From: Acidobacteriota bacterium
Lineage (GTDB): Bacteria > Acidobacteriota > Terriglobia > Bryobacterales > Bryobacteraceae
Assembly (NCBI GenBank): GCA_005808475.1
Contig: SYLY01000017.1
Span: 1 to 64,000, forward strand
Direction: 5' to 3'
DNA length: 64,000 bases
Each line of letters begins with the position of its first letter. The first letter of the stretch is position 1. The notes below the pieces were generated by a model. That model worked only from the letters and a program-made list of their open reading frames with translations, made no database searches and had not been told where the DNA came from. Both the position numbers and the translations under genes were made by a program. This document shows positions 10,278 to 19,849 of the stretch, piece by piece.

Positions 10278-11494
10278 GCCAATGGCAGCAGCACGCGAAA
10301 CGTACTGCCCTGTCCCGGCTCGCTTTCCACGGCGATCTTGCCGCCGTGTTCGTCCACGATCTTGGCGACGATGGCCAAGCCCAGCCCGACGCCCGACGCT
10401 TTCGTCGTGAAGAACGGATTGAAAATGCTTTCTCGATTGGCGGGATCGATGCCGCCGCCGCGATCGATCACCGACACCTCCACGGCGCCTTCCGCGGAGC
10501 GCGTCTTCAGCGTCACCACGCCGCCCTCCGGACTCGCCTGCGCCGCGTTGAGCAGCAGATTGAAGAACACGCGTTCGATCAGATCGGCGTCGAACGCGAG
10601 CGCGGGCACGTCCGGCGAATAGTTGCGATGCACGCCCACGCGCGGGCTGGACGGATCCTTCTCGAGCCTCGCCGCCGCGAGGTCGAGCGTTTCGTGCAGA
10701 TCGCCCGGCGACTTCTCGAGCCGAAGCGGCTTGGCGAAATCCAGAAATCGCGTGACCAGCGTGTTGGTGCGGTCCACTTCCGCGCCGATGTAGCCGGCCA
10801 GTTCCCGCGCGACGTCGTTGCCCTCGGGAAGATTCTTCGCCAACACTTCCGCGGACGCTTTCATGGTCCCCAGCGGATTGCGCAGTTCGTGCGCCAGGCC
10901 GGCGGTCAATTGCCCGAGCGCGGCCAGACGCTCGCCGCGGCGCGCCGCCGCCTCGGCCGCTTCGAGCTTCGCCGCCGTGGCCGTGTATTGGCGGTGCTGA
11001 TCGCGAGTGGCGGCGGCGAGCTGATACGTCACCAGCGCCACCGTGGCGATCATCAGCAGCCGCAAGCAGATTTCGCGAATCTGATCGGGCGGAATCTCGA
11101 GGCGCGTGAAATCGAGAAACAACAGGAACGACAAGTACGACAACGCCGCCGCGCACGTCGCCGCGAACGCGCCCCACGCGCCCAGCGCCGTCGCCGCCGC
11201 CACCACCGGAACCATGAGGATCGGATAGTGACTGGACGCGATGCCTCCGGTCACGCCGATCAACAGATACGCCAGCCCCAGTTTGATCGCGATCGATCCG
11301 GCCACGCCGGAGCCCGACCGGAAGAAGCCGATGCGCGGTTCGGCGATCTGAAACGCGGCGATCGCCGCCAGCAACTCCATCTCCGCGTTGGATACGCGCG
11401 GACTGGCGGCGGCGAGCGAAACGAACAACAACAGCCAAGCCACGTCCTCAGGACGTACCGTCGCGCCGCGCGGTTGCTCCGGGGTTGCCGTCAT
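10274..11494 (-). CDS. NtrB-like membrane sensor histidine kinase, partner of the sigma-54 regulator
   Basis: 406 aa from the ATG at 11494; open frame further upstream overlaps the divergent rpsA and is ignored. Residues 15-160 hold several hydrophobic segments (multi-pass membrane sensor). A coiled linker precedes the HisKA domain with His202 in GLAHELRNPLGTMK. The HATPase_c domain follows with the N box (NLLLNAAQ), G1 (DRGGGIDP), the F box (IFNPFFTTK) and G2 (GVGLGLAI). All kinase motifs look intact. ATGA overlap with the regulator gene makes a cognate pair. No periplasmic ligand domain is evident, so the signal is unknown. Confidence 0.92.
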   Translation of the reverse strand: MTATPEQPRGATVRPEDVAWLLLFVSLAAASPRVSNAEMELLAAIAAFQIAEPRIGFFRSGSGVAGSIAIKLGLAYLLIGVTGGIASSHYPILMVPVVAAATALGAWGAFAATCAAALSYLSFLLFLDFTRLEIPPDQIREICLRLLMIATVALVTYQLAAATRDQHRQYTATAAKLEAAEAAARRGERLAALGQLTAGLAHELRNPLGTMKASAEVLAKNLPEGNDVARELAGYIGAEVDRTNTLVTRFLDFAKPLRLEKSPGDLHETLDLAAARLEKDPSSPRVGVHRNYSPDVPALAFDADLIERVFFNLLLNAAQASPEGGVVTLKTRSAEGAVEVSVIDRGGGIDPANRESIFNPFFTTKASGVGLGLAIVAKIVDEHGGKIAVESEPGQGSTFRVLLPLA

Positions 11495-11542
11495 GTCTCT
11501 CTTCGATTGTGCCAAAATAGACGGGAGTCTCTCGCTTCCCCA

Positions 11543-13267
11543 ATGAATCCGCTTCATCCTATTCACGCCTCCGCGGAAGAGCCCACTACCGCGGCCGGCG
11601 AAACGTCGTTCGCCGACATTCTGAACGAGTTCGAGCACGAGCACAAGAAGGTTCCGGCGCGCGCCGCCGGCGCCGAGGAGTCCATCCCCGCCACCGACGG
11701 ACGCGTGGTGTCGGTGACCCCCGGCGGCGCCTTCGTCGACATCGGGCGCAAGCACGAAGGCATCCTCGCGTTGGGCCAGTTGGCCAAGGACGCTTCCGGG
11801 CAGCCCAAGATCGCGCCCGGGCAAATGGTCAAGGTGACCGTCGGGCCGCTCGACGAGAATGGCTACCACCGGTTGTCCACGATCAAGATCTTCGTGCCCA
11901 AGGACTGGAGCGGGCTCCAGAAGGCGTTCGACGAAAAAGCCGTCATCACGGGCACGGTGCTCGAGTCAGTGAAGGGCGGCTTGCGCGTCGATGTCGGCGC
12001 GCGGGCGTTTCTTCCCGTCTCTCGCAGCGGCGCGCGCGACCAGGCCGAACTCGACAAACTGGTTGGCCAGTCGATCGAGTGCCGCATCACCAAGCTCGAC
12101 ACCGAGAAAGAGGATGTCGTCGTCGACCGCCGCTCCGTGCTCGAGGAACGCGCCTCGGCCGTCAAGCGGGCCGCGTTCGACGCGCTGCAAGAGGGCGTTG
12201 TGCTCCTGGGCGCCGTCCGGAGCGTGATGGAGTTCGGAGCGTTCGTCGATATCGGCGGCGTCGACGGACTGCTGCATGTCAGCGACATGAGTTGGGTGCG
12301 GAGCGCCAAGCCGTCCGATATCGTCAAGCAGGGCGATCAGGTCGAGGTCAAGATCCTCAAGGTCAACCGCGAGGCCCGCAAGATCTCGCTCGGAATGAAG
12401 CAGCTCCAGGACGATCCCTGGACCGTCGCTCTTCGCGAGATCAACGTGGGCGACAAGCTGCGAGGCAAGGTGGCCCGCCTCGCCGATTTCGGCGCCTTCG
12501 TCGAACTGCGGCCCGGAGTGGAAGGTCTGATCCACGTCTCCGAGAGGTCGTGGTCGAAGAAGCAACGGCGGCCGCAGGACATCTTGAAGGCGGGTGAGAT
12601 CGTGGAAGCGGTGGTGCTCGTCGTCAACCCCGCCGACCGCCGCATCGGGCTCGGCCTGAAACAGGCGCTGGGCGATCCGTGGGAGGATGCGGTGAAGCGC
12701 TTCCCCGTCGGAACCACGGTCGAACTGGCCGTGTCCACGCTCGCCGCGTTCGGAGCCTTCATCGAAATGGCGGAAGGCGTGGAGGGGCTGATCCACATCG
12801 GCGACATCACCCACGGCAAACGGCTCCAGCATCCCAAGGAGATGCTGCGCACCGGCCAGATCGTCAAGGCGCAGGTGACCGAGGTCGACCACGAGCGGCG
12901 GCGGTTCCGCCTCGGCATGAAGCAGCTCGAGCCGACTTCGGCCGACGAGTACATTGCCGAGCACAAAGTGGGCGATCTGGTGACGGGCCGCGTGGTGGAT
13001 GGCGGCAAGGAGCGGGCCAAGATCGAATTAGCCGAGGGCGTCCACGGTATGTGCCGGTTGGCCCCGGCGCGGAAAGGCCAGGAGCCGGCCCAGGCGTCCT
13101 CGGCGGATATCGGATCGTCCATCGCGGCGTTGGCGGCCAAATGGAAAGCCGGCGCGGTGGCGGCTTCCGATCCGCATCAGGGACTGCAGACCGGCCAGAT
13201 CCGCCGCTTCCGCATTTCGGCCATCGATCCGGCGCAGAAGCGGATCGACGTGGAACTCGCGGACTAA
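11543..13267 (+). CDS. rpsA: 30S ribosomal protein S1 (six S1 RNA-binding domains)
   Basis: 574 aa from the ATG at 11543 (SD-like sequence is weak). Six S1-type OB folds can be followed: about residues 48-115, 133-197, 215-290, 300-373, 388-461 and a divergent last one from 475. Domains 3-5 carry the classic FGAFVDIGGVDGLLHVSDMS-like signature (for example ADFGAFVELRPGVEGLIHVS). Length and repeat number match bacterial S1, which recruits mRNAs to the 30S subunit. The extended acidic/alanine-rich N-terminus of 45 residues is atypical. It diverges from the kinase gene across 48 bp. A general S1-domain (Tex/RNA-helper) protein is the alternative, but six domains favour S1. Confidence 0.82.
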   Translation: MNPLHPIHASAEEPTTAAGETSFADILNEFEHEHKKVPARAAGAEESIPATDGRVVSVTPGGAFVDIGRKHEGILALGQLAKDASGQPKIAPGQMVKVTVGPLDENGYHRLSTIKIFVPKDWSGLQKAFDEKAVITGTVLESVKGGLRVDVGARAFLPVSRSGARDQAELDKLVGQSIECRITKLDTEKEDVVVDRRSVLEERASAVKRAAFDALQEGVVLLGAVRSVMEFGAFVDIGGVDGLLHVSDMSWVRSAKPSDIVKQGDQVEVKILKVNREARKISLGMKQLQDDPWTVALREINVGDKLRGKVARLADFGAFVELRPGVEGLIHVSERSWSKKQRRPQDILKAGEIVEAVVLVVNPADRRIGLGLKQALGDPWEDAVKRFPVGTTVELAVSTLAAFGAFIEMAEGVEGLIHIGDITHGKRLQHPKEMLRTGQIVKAQVTEVDHERRRFRLGMKQLEPTSADEYIAEHKVGDLVTGRVVDGGKERAKIELAEGVHGMCRLAPARKGQEPAQASSADIGSSIAALAAKWKAGAVAASDPHQGLQTGQIRRFRISAIDPAQKRIDVELAD

Positions 13268-13272
13268 GTGCG

Positions 13273-13950
13273 ATGCCGGAAACGGCGCTCACTCACTACA
13301 CTCTCAAGCACAGCCCCTATTCGAGCCACTCGCTGCTCCTCGCCCGCCTGCCCGAGCCGGGACGGGGGCGGCGGGTGCTCGACGCCGGCTGCGGCAACGG
13401 CTATCTCGCCGAGATCCTGGCGTCGCGCGGATACCGGGTCACCGGGATCGAACGTCCGGAAGGCGTCACACGCCAGATTCCGGACGAGATCCACTTCATC
13501 CCCGCGGACCTCGAACGTCCACTCCCCGCTTTGGGGGAGTACGACGTGATCGTCTGCGCCGACATCCTCGAGCATCTCCGCGATCCCGCCGGCCTCCTGA
13601 CGCGGCTTCGACGGCATCTGGCGCCCGGCGGCCACTTCCTCTGCTCGCTGCCGAACTCCGCCAATATCCACTTCCGGCTCACTGTGTTGGCGGGGCGGTT
13701 CCCGAAGGAAGAGAAGGGGTTGTTCGACGCGACGCACGTCCAGTTCCTCACCTGGGACGGATGGGACGAACTGTTCCGCCGCGCCGGACTCTCCTTCCAG
13801 GCCGTCTGGCCTAGCGGCATCCCCGTGGGGTTGCGATTCCCCGCATCGGATGGTACTCCGTGGGTATCGGCCGCGGAGCGGATATGCTATGATTTAGCTC
13901 GACTCCGCAAGCAGCTATTCGCATATCAATTCGTCGTAGAGGCGCGATAA
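13273..13950 (+). CDS. Class I SAM-dependent methyltransferase
   Basis: 225 aa starting 5 bp after rpsA. Motif I is VLDAGCGNGYLAEILASRGY, with an acidic end to strand 2 (VTGIE), then YDVIVCADILEHLRDPAGLL and APGGHFLCSLPN, typical of MetW/UbiG-like methyltransferases. The substrate is not evident. It is followed at 6 bp by a DPM-like glycosyltransferase and membrane proteins, which suggests modification of a lipid or surface glycan. The region 13690-13850 encodes an FDATHVQFLTWDGWDELFRRAGL stretch (read in two pieces) common in methyltransferases beside glycosyltransferases. Confidence 0.85.
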   Translation: MPETALTHYTLKHSPYSSHSLLLARLPEPGRGRRVLDAGCGNGYLAEILASRGYRVTGIERPEGVTRQIPDEIHFIPADLERPLPALGEYDVIVCADILEHLRDPAGLLTRLRRHLAPGGHFLCSLPNSANIHFRLTVLAGRFPKEEKGLFDATHVQFLTWDGWDELFRRAGLSFQAVWPSGIPVGLRFPASDGTPWVSAAERICYDLARLRKQLFAYQFVVEAR

Positions 13951-13956
13951 AAAACC

Positions 13957-14742
13957 ATGGGGGCCGCAGTCAAAACCAAGGCGAAAGTAGTGGTCGTCAT
14001 GCCGGCGTACAACGCCGCCAAGACCCTGCGCATGACCTACGACGATCTCCCCCACCACTTGGTGGACCGGGTAATCGTGGTGGACGACGGGTCCAAGGAC
14101 GATACCGTGCGCGTGGCGCGCGAACTCGGCTTGCGGATCTTCGCGCACGACCGCAACTACGGCTACGGCGCCAACCAGAAGACCTGCTATCGCGAGGCGC
14201 TCAAGGCCGGCGCGGATATCATCGTCATGGTCCACCCGGACTACCAGTACGATCCGACGCTGCTGCCGCAGGTGATCGCTCCCATCGAACGGGGCGAGGC
14301 CGACGTGGTGCTTGGCTCGCGACTGCTGGGCGGCCAGCCGATGAAAGGCGGGATGCCCTGGTGGAAGTACGTCGCCAACCGCTTCCTCACCCGGTGCGAG
14401 AACAGCACCTTCGGGTTGCGGCTCGCCGAGTATCACACCGGTTACCGGGCTTACACACGCGACGCGCTCGAATCGGTGAACCTGGAGACCAACTCCGATA
14501 ACTTCATCTTCGACCAGGAGATCATGGCGCAGTTCGTCGAGGTCGGCTCGCGGGTGGCGGAGGTTCCGGTTCCGACCCGCTACTTCCCGCAGGCGTCCTC
14601 GGCCTCGTTCGTCCAGAGCAGCGTCTACGGTCTGTCGATCCTGTGGCTGCTTTTCCGCTACATTCTGCATCGAACCGGCGTCAGGCGGAGCCGGCAGTTC
14701 CAGTCCCTGCGCCGCCGTTACGCGGACATGGTGCATGCGTAA
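13957..14742 (+). CDS. GT2 family glycosyltransferase, dolichol-phosphate-mannose synthase-like
   Basis: 261 aa. The GT-A fold is recognisable from VVVVMPAYNAAKTL, the nucleotide-binding VIVVDDGSKDDT, MVHPDYQYDP in place of a simple DxD, and YHTGYRAYTRDAL. There is no long C-terminal membrane domain; a single hydrophobic stretch near residues 225-240 (SILWLLFRYILH) may associate with the membrane. It lies 6 bp after a methyltransferase and overlaps the next membrane protein gene by 8 bp. DPM-like enzymes load a sugar onto a polyprenyl phosphate for use by integral-membrane transferases. Confidence 0.88.
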   Translation: MGAAVKTKAKVVVVMPAYNAAKTLRMTYDDLPHHLVDRVIVVDDGSKDDTVRVARELGLRIFAHDRNYGYGANQKTCYREALKAGADIIVMVHPDYQYDPTLLPQVIAPIERGEADVVLGSRLLGGQPMKGGMPWWKYVANRFLTRCENSTFGLRLAEYHTGYRAYTRDALESVNLETNSDNFIFDQEIMAQFVEVGSRVAEVPVPTRYFPQASSASFVQSSVYGLSILWLLFRYILHRTGVRRSRQFQSLRRRYADMVHA

Positions 14743-16702
14743 GCGCGACTGCGCGCTGATCTTCCTTCTCACCGCCCTTCTGATCCGGCCCCTGTTCGGG
14801 ATCGAGTACCTGAACAATTGGGCCTCGATCGAGGCCACCTTCATCGCCGGCGCGCGCTATCTGCTGGAACGCTGGCCCCATCCCCAATGGCAGCCCGATT
14901 GGTATCTGGGCACGCGGTGGGACTATGTGTATCCTCCCGGCATCCACTACGGCCCGGCGATCCTGGCGAAGCTGCTCGGTGTTTCCGCCGCGCGCGGCTA
15001 TCACATCTACGTGGCCCTGCTGTACTGTTTCGGCGTGGCGGGCGTATACGCGTTCGTGGCCACCGCGATGCGATCCCGGCGCTGGGCGTGGATCGCGGCG
15101 GCGGCCTGCGCCACGCTTTCGCCCGCCTATCTGCTCATGGAGCACATGCGCCTGGATAGCGCCGGCAGCCGGTACTGGCCGATGCGCCTCAACGTGCTGA
15201 TCCGCTACGGCGAGGGTCCGCATATGTCGGCGTTCGCCTGGATTCCCTGGGCGCTGGCGGCCGCGTGGATCGGACTGCGGCCGGGCCGCGACCGGCATCT
15301 CGGACTTGCGGCGCCGTGCTGCGCCATGGTCGCGACGAATAACTTCTACGGCGCCACCGCGCTCGCCACGTTCTTTCCCATCGCCGTCTGGGCGGTGTTC
15401 GTGGAGACGCGGGACTGGCGCGTGTTTCCCCGCTCGTTCGCCATCGCCGCGCTGGCCTATGGACTTACCGCCGTCTGGCTCGTGCCCTCGTATGTGGCGA
15501 TCACAGCGCGGAACATGGCGCTCGTCTCCAATCCTGGCAATCTGTGGTCCGTGTGGCTGGCGCTCGGCGTAACCGCTGCAATCGCGGCGCTCACCTGGCG
15601 GTTCACACGCGACGCGTGGATCGTGTTCGTGGCCGGTTCCTCGGCTCTGTTCTCCCTGAACGTGCTGGGGAACCGATGGATCGGCTTTCGCATCTCGGGC
15701 GAGCCGGAGCGGCTGGTTCCGGAACTCGACTTGGTGCTGATCCTCCTGGCTGTCGCGGTTTGCGCCTGGATGTGGCGCCGGGGCTGGATCGCCAAGTTCG
15801 CGGTCGTCGCGCTGTTGTTCTGGTCAATCACGGTGTGCAAGGGCTGGGTCCGCCGCGCGCACACGTTTTATTCGGGGGATGCGAAGTACGCCGAACGCAT
15901 CGAGTACAAGATGCAGGACTGGATCGCGCGCAATCTTCCGGACCGGCGCGTGCTGGTGACGGGATCGATTCGGTTCTGGTTCAACGTCTGGCAAAGCCAG
16001 GCGCAGGCGGGTGGCGGATCCGAGCAGGGCGTGCTCAACATGAACACCGTGTACTCGTACTACGCCGCCGTCACCGATACGTCCCCGGACTTCGTGGCCG
16101 CGTGGATGCAAGCCGTGGGTGTTTCGGCGATCTCGGTGAACGGCAAGGCGTCGAAAGAGATCTATCACGACTGGGAGAACCCGGAGCGCTTCATCGGCAA
16201 ACTGAAGGCGCTGTACGACGACGGCAAGGACAACTGGGTTTACGAGATTCCGCGGCGCTTTCCCGAACTGGCCCGCGTGGTCGATGCCGCCGCCATTCGC
16301 GCCAACGGCCCCGCCTACGTGGCGGGCAAGGGCGAAGCTCCCCTGCGGTCGTACGTTGCGTTAATCGAGGCCGGGCCGGACCGCCGCGTCTCGGTCGAGC
16401 GGCCCGCGCCGGAACATTTTCGCCTCACCGCGTCGTTGCAGCCGGGCGACGCGATCGTCGTGCAGGAATCGTGGGACGCGCCCTGGCGCGCGTTCGACAA
16501 CGGGCGCGAGATCCGCGTGGAGCCGGACCCCGCTGGATTCATGCTGATCGACCCTGGCCCGGGCGAACGGCGGATCGAACTGCGCTGGGAAACGCCGCTC
16601 GAGAATCGCGTGGGCCGCGCCGTTACGATAGCATCGATCTTGGTCCTACTATGGCTCCTGGCCGCAAGACGGTCCTCGCCGCTCTCTGCATCTTCCTCCT
16701 GA
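14735..16702 (+). CDS. Large multi-pass membrane protein, PTPS-related type, first of two paralogues
   Basis: 655 aa. About ten hydrophobic segments are followed by a soluble C-terminal part from about residue 380 and a final membrane helix (ASILVLLWLLAAR). WYLGTRWDYVYPPGIHYG resembles the loop signature of PF10131-type (6-pyruvoyl-tetrahydropterin-synthase-related) membrane proteins, which share topology with GT39/YfhO glycosyltransferases. The start overlaps the GT2 gene by 8 bp and the end overlaps the next paralogue by 52 bp. It probably uses a polyprenyl-linked sugar made by the GT2 enzyme (inference). Confidence 0.7.
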   Translation: MRKRDCALIFLLTALLIRPLFGIEYLNNWASIEATFIAGARYLLERWPHPQWQPDWYLGTRWDYVYPPGIHYGPAILAKLLGVSAARGYHIYVALLYCFGVAGVYAFVATAMRSRRWAWIAAAACATLSPAYLLMEHMRLDSAGSRYWPMRLNVLIRYGEGPHMSAFAWIPWALAAAWIGLRPGRDRHLGLAAPCCAMVATNNFYGATALATFFPIAVWAVFVETRDWRVFPRSFAIAALAYGLTAVWLVPSYVAITARNMALVSNPGNLWSVWLALGVTAAIAALTWRFTRDAWIVFVAGSSALFSLNVLGNRWIGFRISGEPERLVPELDLVLILLAVAVCAWMWRRGWIAKFAVVALLFWSITVCKGWVRRAHTFYSGDAKYAERIEYKMQDWIARNLPDRRVLVTGSIRFWFNVWQSQAQAGGGSEQGVLNMNTVYSYYAAVTDTSPDFVAAWMQAVGVSAISVNGKASKEIYHDWENPERFIGKLKALYDDGKDNWVYEIPRRFPELARVVDAAAIRANGPAYVAGKGEAPLRSYVALIEAGPDRRVSVERPAPEHFRLTASLQPGDAIVVQESWDAPWRAFDNGREIRVEPDPAGFMLIDPGPGERRIELRWETPLENRVGRAVTIASILVLLWLLAARRSSPLSASSS

Positions 16703-18651
16703 ACGCCGCGTTGAACGCGCCGTTCTTCCTTCCGGGCGAGGGCAAGTACCGCGACTCGATCGAGGGCGGATACGCGTCGATGGCGCGTTTCTTCTCCGAT
16801 CACCCCAACCCGTTCGGCTGGAACCCGTACCAGTATCTCGGGCTGCCGGCGCACGACTGGTATCTACCGGCCGTGCCGTACGCGAGCGCGGTCTGCATCT
16901 GGCTGCTTCCGATGCTGAAGGCGGAGCACGTCTACCGGCTGGTGGTCACCACGGCGGCGTGCCTTGGCCCGGTGACGCTGTTTCTCTTCGTCTTCTACTT
17001 CACGCGGAACCGCAAGTGGGCCATCGTCGCGGCGCTGCTCTACACGTTCTTCTCGCCGTCCTACACCCTGTTCCCGGCGATTCAGAAGGATCTCGGCATC
17101 AGCTACGTGCCGTGGCGCGTGCAGGCGCTGATCAAATATGGCGAGGGGCCGCACAACACCGGACTCATGCTGCTGCCGCTCACCCTGATCGCCTGTTGGC
17201 ACGCGGCGACCCGGCGCCGGTTCTGGCACGTGTTCGCGGCGGCGGCGCTGCTCGCCGCAATCTCGCTGACCAACTGGGTGGCCTGTCTGGCCGCCGCATG
17301 GTGCTGCCTGGCGATGCTGATCGTGGGAACCACCACCCAGCACGAGCATGGCTTCGCGCCGGGGCGGTTGCTGGGGGCGGCGTTGCTCGGATATCTGTTG
17401 GCGGCGTTCTGGCTAACGCCCGGCTTCGTCCAGACCACGATGTTCAACTGGCCGGCCGACGCGTTCAACTACAAGCTCCAGACCACGCAATGGGCGCTGT
17501 TCGGCGCCGTGGCCGGGATACTGGCGGCGGGATGGATCTTCGTGTGGTGGCGCCCGGCGCGCCACTACCACGCGTTTCTGGCGATCTGTCTGGTGGGCTT
17601 CGCGTTCATCGTGTGCGGACACTACTGGTACGGCGTCGATACCATCCCCGAATCGCGCCGGTACGCGCTCGAGGTGGAGTTCTTCTTCGCGGCGGTTTTT
17701 TCGGAGGCGCTGCGATGGTTCCTTGCGCAGCCGCGGCGATGGGTGCGGGACGCCGGAATGGCGCTGTTCGGCGTCTGGATCGTGCTGTGGCCTACCCAGG
17801 CGCGGACCTACGTGGAGAGTACGTGGATCCAGCTTCGGCCCACTCCGCGCCAGAATACGGTGGAGTACCGGACTGCCGAATTTCTCGCATCGCGCGGTTC
17901 CGAGGGGCGCGTCTATCTCGGCGGCGGCACGCGTTTCCGCATCAACTCGTGGTTCCCGGTTCAGCAGGTGCACGGGACGTTCGAGTCGGGGCTGACCAAC
18001 CGGTCGGCCGTTTACTTCAACTACTTCATCCGGACGGGGCAGGGCGGCAAGCCGGAGCGCCGCGCCGCCGACGCCATTCTGCTGATGCGCGCCGCGGGTG
18101 TGGAGTATCTGGCGGTCCACGGGCCGCGGTCGAGCGAACACTGGCGCGACATCCTGAATCCGGACGCGTTCCCGGCCGCGCTGCCCAAGGTTTGGGAGGA
18201 CGGCGACAACTACGTCTATCGCGTGCCCTTCACCGGATTCGCGCATTTGGTTACGGGGAGCGAGTATCCGCAGTCACGGCCGCTGGCGGCGAACGCCACG
18301 ATCCTCGAGTGCTTCGTCAAGGCGATGGACGACCCGGCCCGGCGGCTGAAGTTCGAGTGGCTGGGGACGAGCCGGTTCCGGATTACCGGCCCTGTTCCGG
18401 AAGGGATGCTCGTCTCGACCAGAGTGGCGTGGAACAAGGGCTGGACGGGCACGCAGGACGGCGCGCCGCTGCACGCCGAGCCCGACGCGATGGACCTGAT
18501 CCTGCTGCGGCCGAAGCCGGCCGCGGCGGCGGTCATCGAATTGGCGTACCGGCCGCCGTTCGAGCAGGTCGCGTTGACCGTCGTCAGTCTGCTCGCCTGG
18601 GCGGCCTCGATCGCGCTGGTTTTGCGCGAGCGGCGGAGGCGGCGCGCATGA
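16651..18651 (+). CDS. Large multi-pass membrane protein, PTPS-related type, second of two paralogues
   Basis: 666 aa from the ATG at 16651, inside the 3' end of the preceding gene. The architecture matches the previous protein: N-terminal hydrophobic segments with WNPYQYLGLPAHDWYLPAVP in the first loop, a shared LIKYGEGPH motif (LIRYGEGPH in the paralogue), a soluble C-terminal region, and a final hydrophobic helix. The shared motif and order show tandem duplication followed by strong divergence. The last bases overlap the YihY gene (ATGA). A transferase or flippase role in surface glycan assembly is inferred only from topology and the upstream DPM-like gene. Confidence 0.7.
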   Translation: MAPGRKTVLAALCIFLLNAALNAPFFLPGEGKYRDSIEGGYASMARFFSDHPNPFGWNPYQYLGLPAHDWYLPAVPYASAVCIWLLPMLKAEHVYRLVVTTAACLGPVTLFLFVFYFTRNRKWAIVAALLYTFFSPSYTLFPAIQKDLGISYVPWRVQALIKYGEGPHNTGLMLLPLTLIACWHAATRRRFWHVFAAAALLAAISLTNWVACLAAAWCCLAMLIVGTTTQHEHGFAPGRLLGAALLGYLLAAFWLTPGFVQTTMFNWPADAFNYKLQTTQWALFGAVAGILAAGWIFVWWRPARHYHAFLAICLVGFAFIVCGHYWYGVDTIPESRRYALEVEFFFAAVFSEALRWFLAQPRRWVRDAGMALFGVWIVLWPTQARTYVESTWIQLRPTPRQNTVEYRTAEFLASRGSEGRVYLGGGTRFRINSWFPVQQVHGTFESGLTNRSAVYFNYFIRTGQGGKPERRAADAILLMRAAGVEYLAVHGPRSSEHWRDILNPDAFPAALPKVWEDGDNYVYRVPFTGFAHLVTGSEYPQSRPLAANATILECFVKAMDDPARRLKFEWLGTSRFRITGPVPEGMLVSTRVAWNKGWTGTQDGAPLHAEPDAMDLILLRPKPAAAAVIELAYRPPFEQVALTVVSLLAWAASIALVLRERRRRRA

Positions 18652-19508
18652 GTGTCCGCCGGTTTGGCACGGTGATGCGGCGGGCGTTCGTGCTCGCCTA
18701 CAGCAAGAACTGTTTCTCGATCGCCAAGGGCGCCGCCTACTCCGGTCTATTGGCGCTGTTCCCCGTGCTGAGCGCGGCGGCGGCGATCCTGGTGCAGGTG
18801 GAGGCCGCGCCCGTACAGCAGTTATTGGCGGAGTTTCTCGCCGGTATCCTGCCGCCGGGAACGCAGGATCTGGTGCTGGCGCGCTTCGCCGCGTCGGGCC
18901 AGAAGCCGGTGCTGCTGTTGATCGGCGCGGCGGCGCTGGCGGTTTACGCCGGCTCCGGCCTCATGTTGTCGCTGATGGAGGGATTCAACGCGGTGAACGG
19001 AACGCCATCCGGACGGCCGTTCCTGCGCCAGCGCGCGATGGCGGCGCTGCTCATGTTCGCCACCGCGTTGCCGGCCGTGGCCGCGTCCGCTCTGATTCTG
19101 GCGGGCGCGCGGACCGAGGCGTGGGCGATCCGGTGGCTGCAGGGCGTACCGGAAGGCGAACCGCTCACGCTGGGCATCCTGTTCGCGGGTCAGATCGCGC
19201 GGTTCGCGATCGCCCTGGCGACCATCGTGGCCGTCACATCGTTGTTGTTCAGTCTGGGACCCGCAAAGGCGCGGCCGCTGCGCGCCGTGTGGCAGGGGGC
19301 GCTGGTGTCCACGGTGCTCTGGCTGTTGGCCACCGCCGGATTTGGCTGGTATGTCCGTAACCTGGCGAACTACAACGTGATGTATGGGTCGCTGGCGACG
19401 GTAATCGCGCTGCTGGTGTGGATGTACGTGATGGCGGCGATCGCCTGCGTGGGCTGCGCCTTCAACGCGGTGCTCGAACGCCGCGGCCGCAAGGGAGGAC
19501 CCCGATGA
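18648..19508 (+). CDS. YihY/BrkB (UPF0761) family inner-membrane protein
   Basis: 286 aa with six hydrophobic segments. The N-terminal CFSIAKGAAYSGLLALFPVL and the C-terminal YGSLATVIALLVWMYVMAAI are characteristic of YihY/BrkB proteins, whose function is still unclear despite the old ribonuclease BN annotation. It overlaps the upstream membrane protein gene and the downstream zinc-ribbon gene by 4 bp each, so it belongs to the same transcript as the glycan-type membrane proteins. Confidence 0.88.
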   Translation: MSVRRFGTVMRRAFVLAYSKNCFSIAKGAAYSGLLALFPVLSAAAAILVQVEAAPVQQLLAEFLAGILPPGTQDLVLARFAASGQKPVLLLIGAAALAVYAGSGLMLSLMEGFNAVNGTPSGRPFLRQRAMAALLMFATALPAVAASALILAGARTEAWAIRWLQGVPEGEPLTLGILFAGQIARFAIALATIVAVTSLLFSLGPAKARPLRAVWQGALVSTVLWLLATAGFGWYVRNLANYNVMYGSLATVIALLVWMYVMAAIACVGCAFNAVLERRGRKGGPR

Positions 19509-19816
19509 AGACGCGGAAACTCGAGATTCGATGCCCGTTGTGCGGATCGGTTGACGTGTCGTATAGCTGCGCGCCGCATTGCTGCTTCAACCACGTCTGC
19601 GCGGAGTGCTACGCGACGTTCGAGCCGGTCACCACGCTCGCCGGCGGCAAGGTGAGGGGCGCCACGCCGCCGGACCCGTTGCCCGATCCGGCCGATCCCG
19701 CCGTCGCGTGCGCGTCTTGCGATTCGGTCGCTGTGTACATGGCGGAGGATGGCTTGGTGTGCACTGGCTGTGGTGCGCGTCTCGTGCTGGAACTCACCGA
19801 AGTGACCCCGGGGTAG
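19505..19816 (+). CDS. Small zinc-ribbon protein
   Basis: 103 aa, no family name recognised. Cysteine pairs RCPLCGS, CAPHCC, CAEC, ACASC and CTGCG suggest at least two zinc knuckles separated by a proline-rich linker (PPDPLPDPADPA). No signal peptide or membrane segment. It is translationally coupled to YihY (ATGA) and closes the operon; a GC-rich hairpin follows at 19850. Its last 27 bp recur almost exactly at 22505-22531. Confidence 0.65.
   Translation: MKTRKLEIRCPLCGSVDVSYSCAPHCCFNHVCAECYATFEPVTTLAGGKVRGATPPDPLPDPADPAVACASCDSVAVYMAEDGLVCTGCGARLVLELTEVTPG
19790..19816 (+). repeat. 27-bp direct repeat, left copy
   Basis: 25 of 27 bases are identical to 22505-22531 in the same orientation (mismatches at the third and seventeenth positions). 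This copy encodes the C-terminus of the zinc-ribbon protein. The two copies bracket a 2.7-kb segment with the membrane protein and subtilase genes. Confidence 0.6.
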
Positions 19817-19849
19817 GCGCCGGACCCGCGCCGGGCCCACAACGGGCCA

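Noticed and set aside
10346-11542. Extended N-terminus for ribosomal protein S1
   Set aside because: The frame upstream of 11543 runs opposite the histidine kinase and is Arg/His-rich noise; S1 length fits the ATG at 11543.
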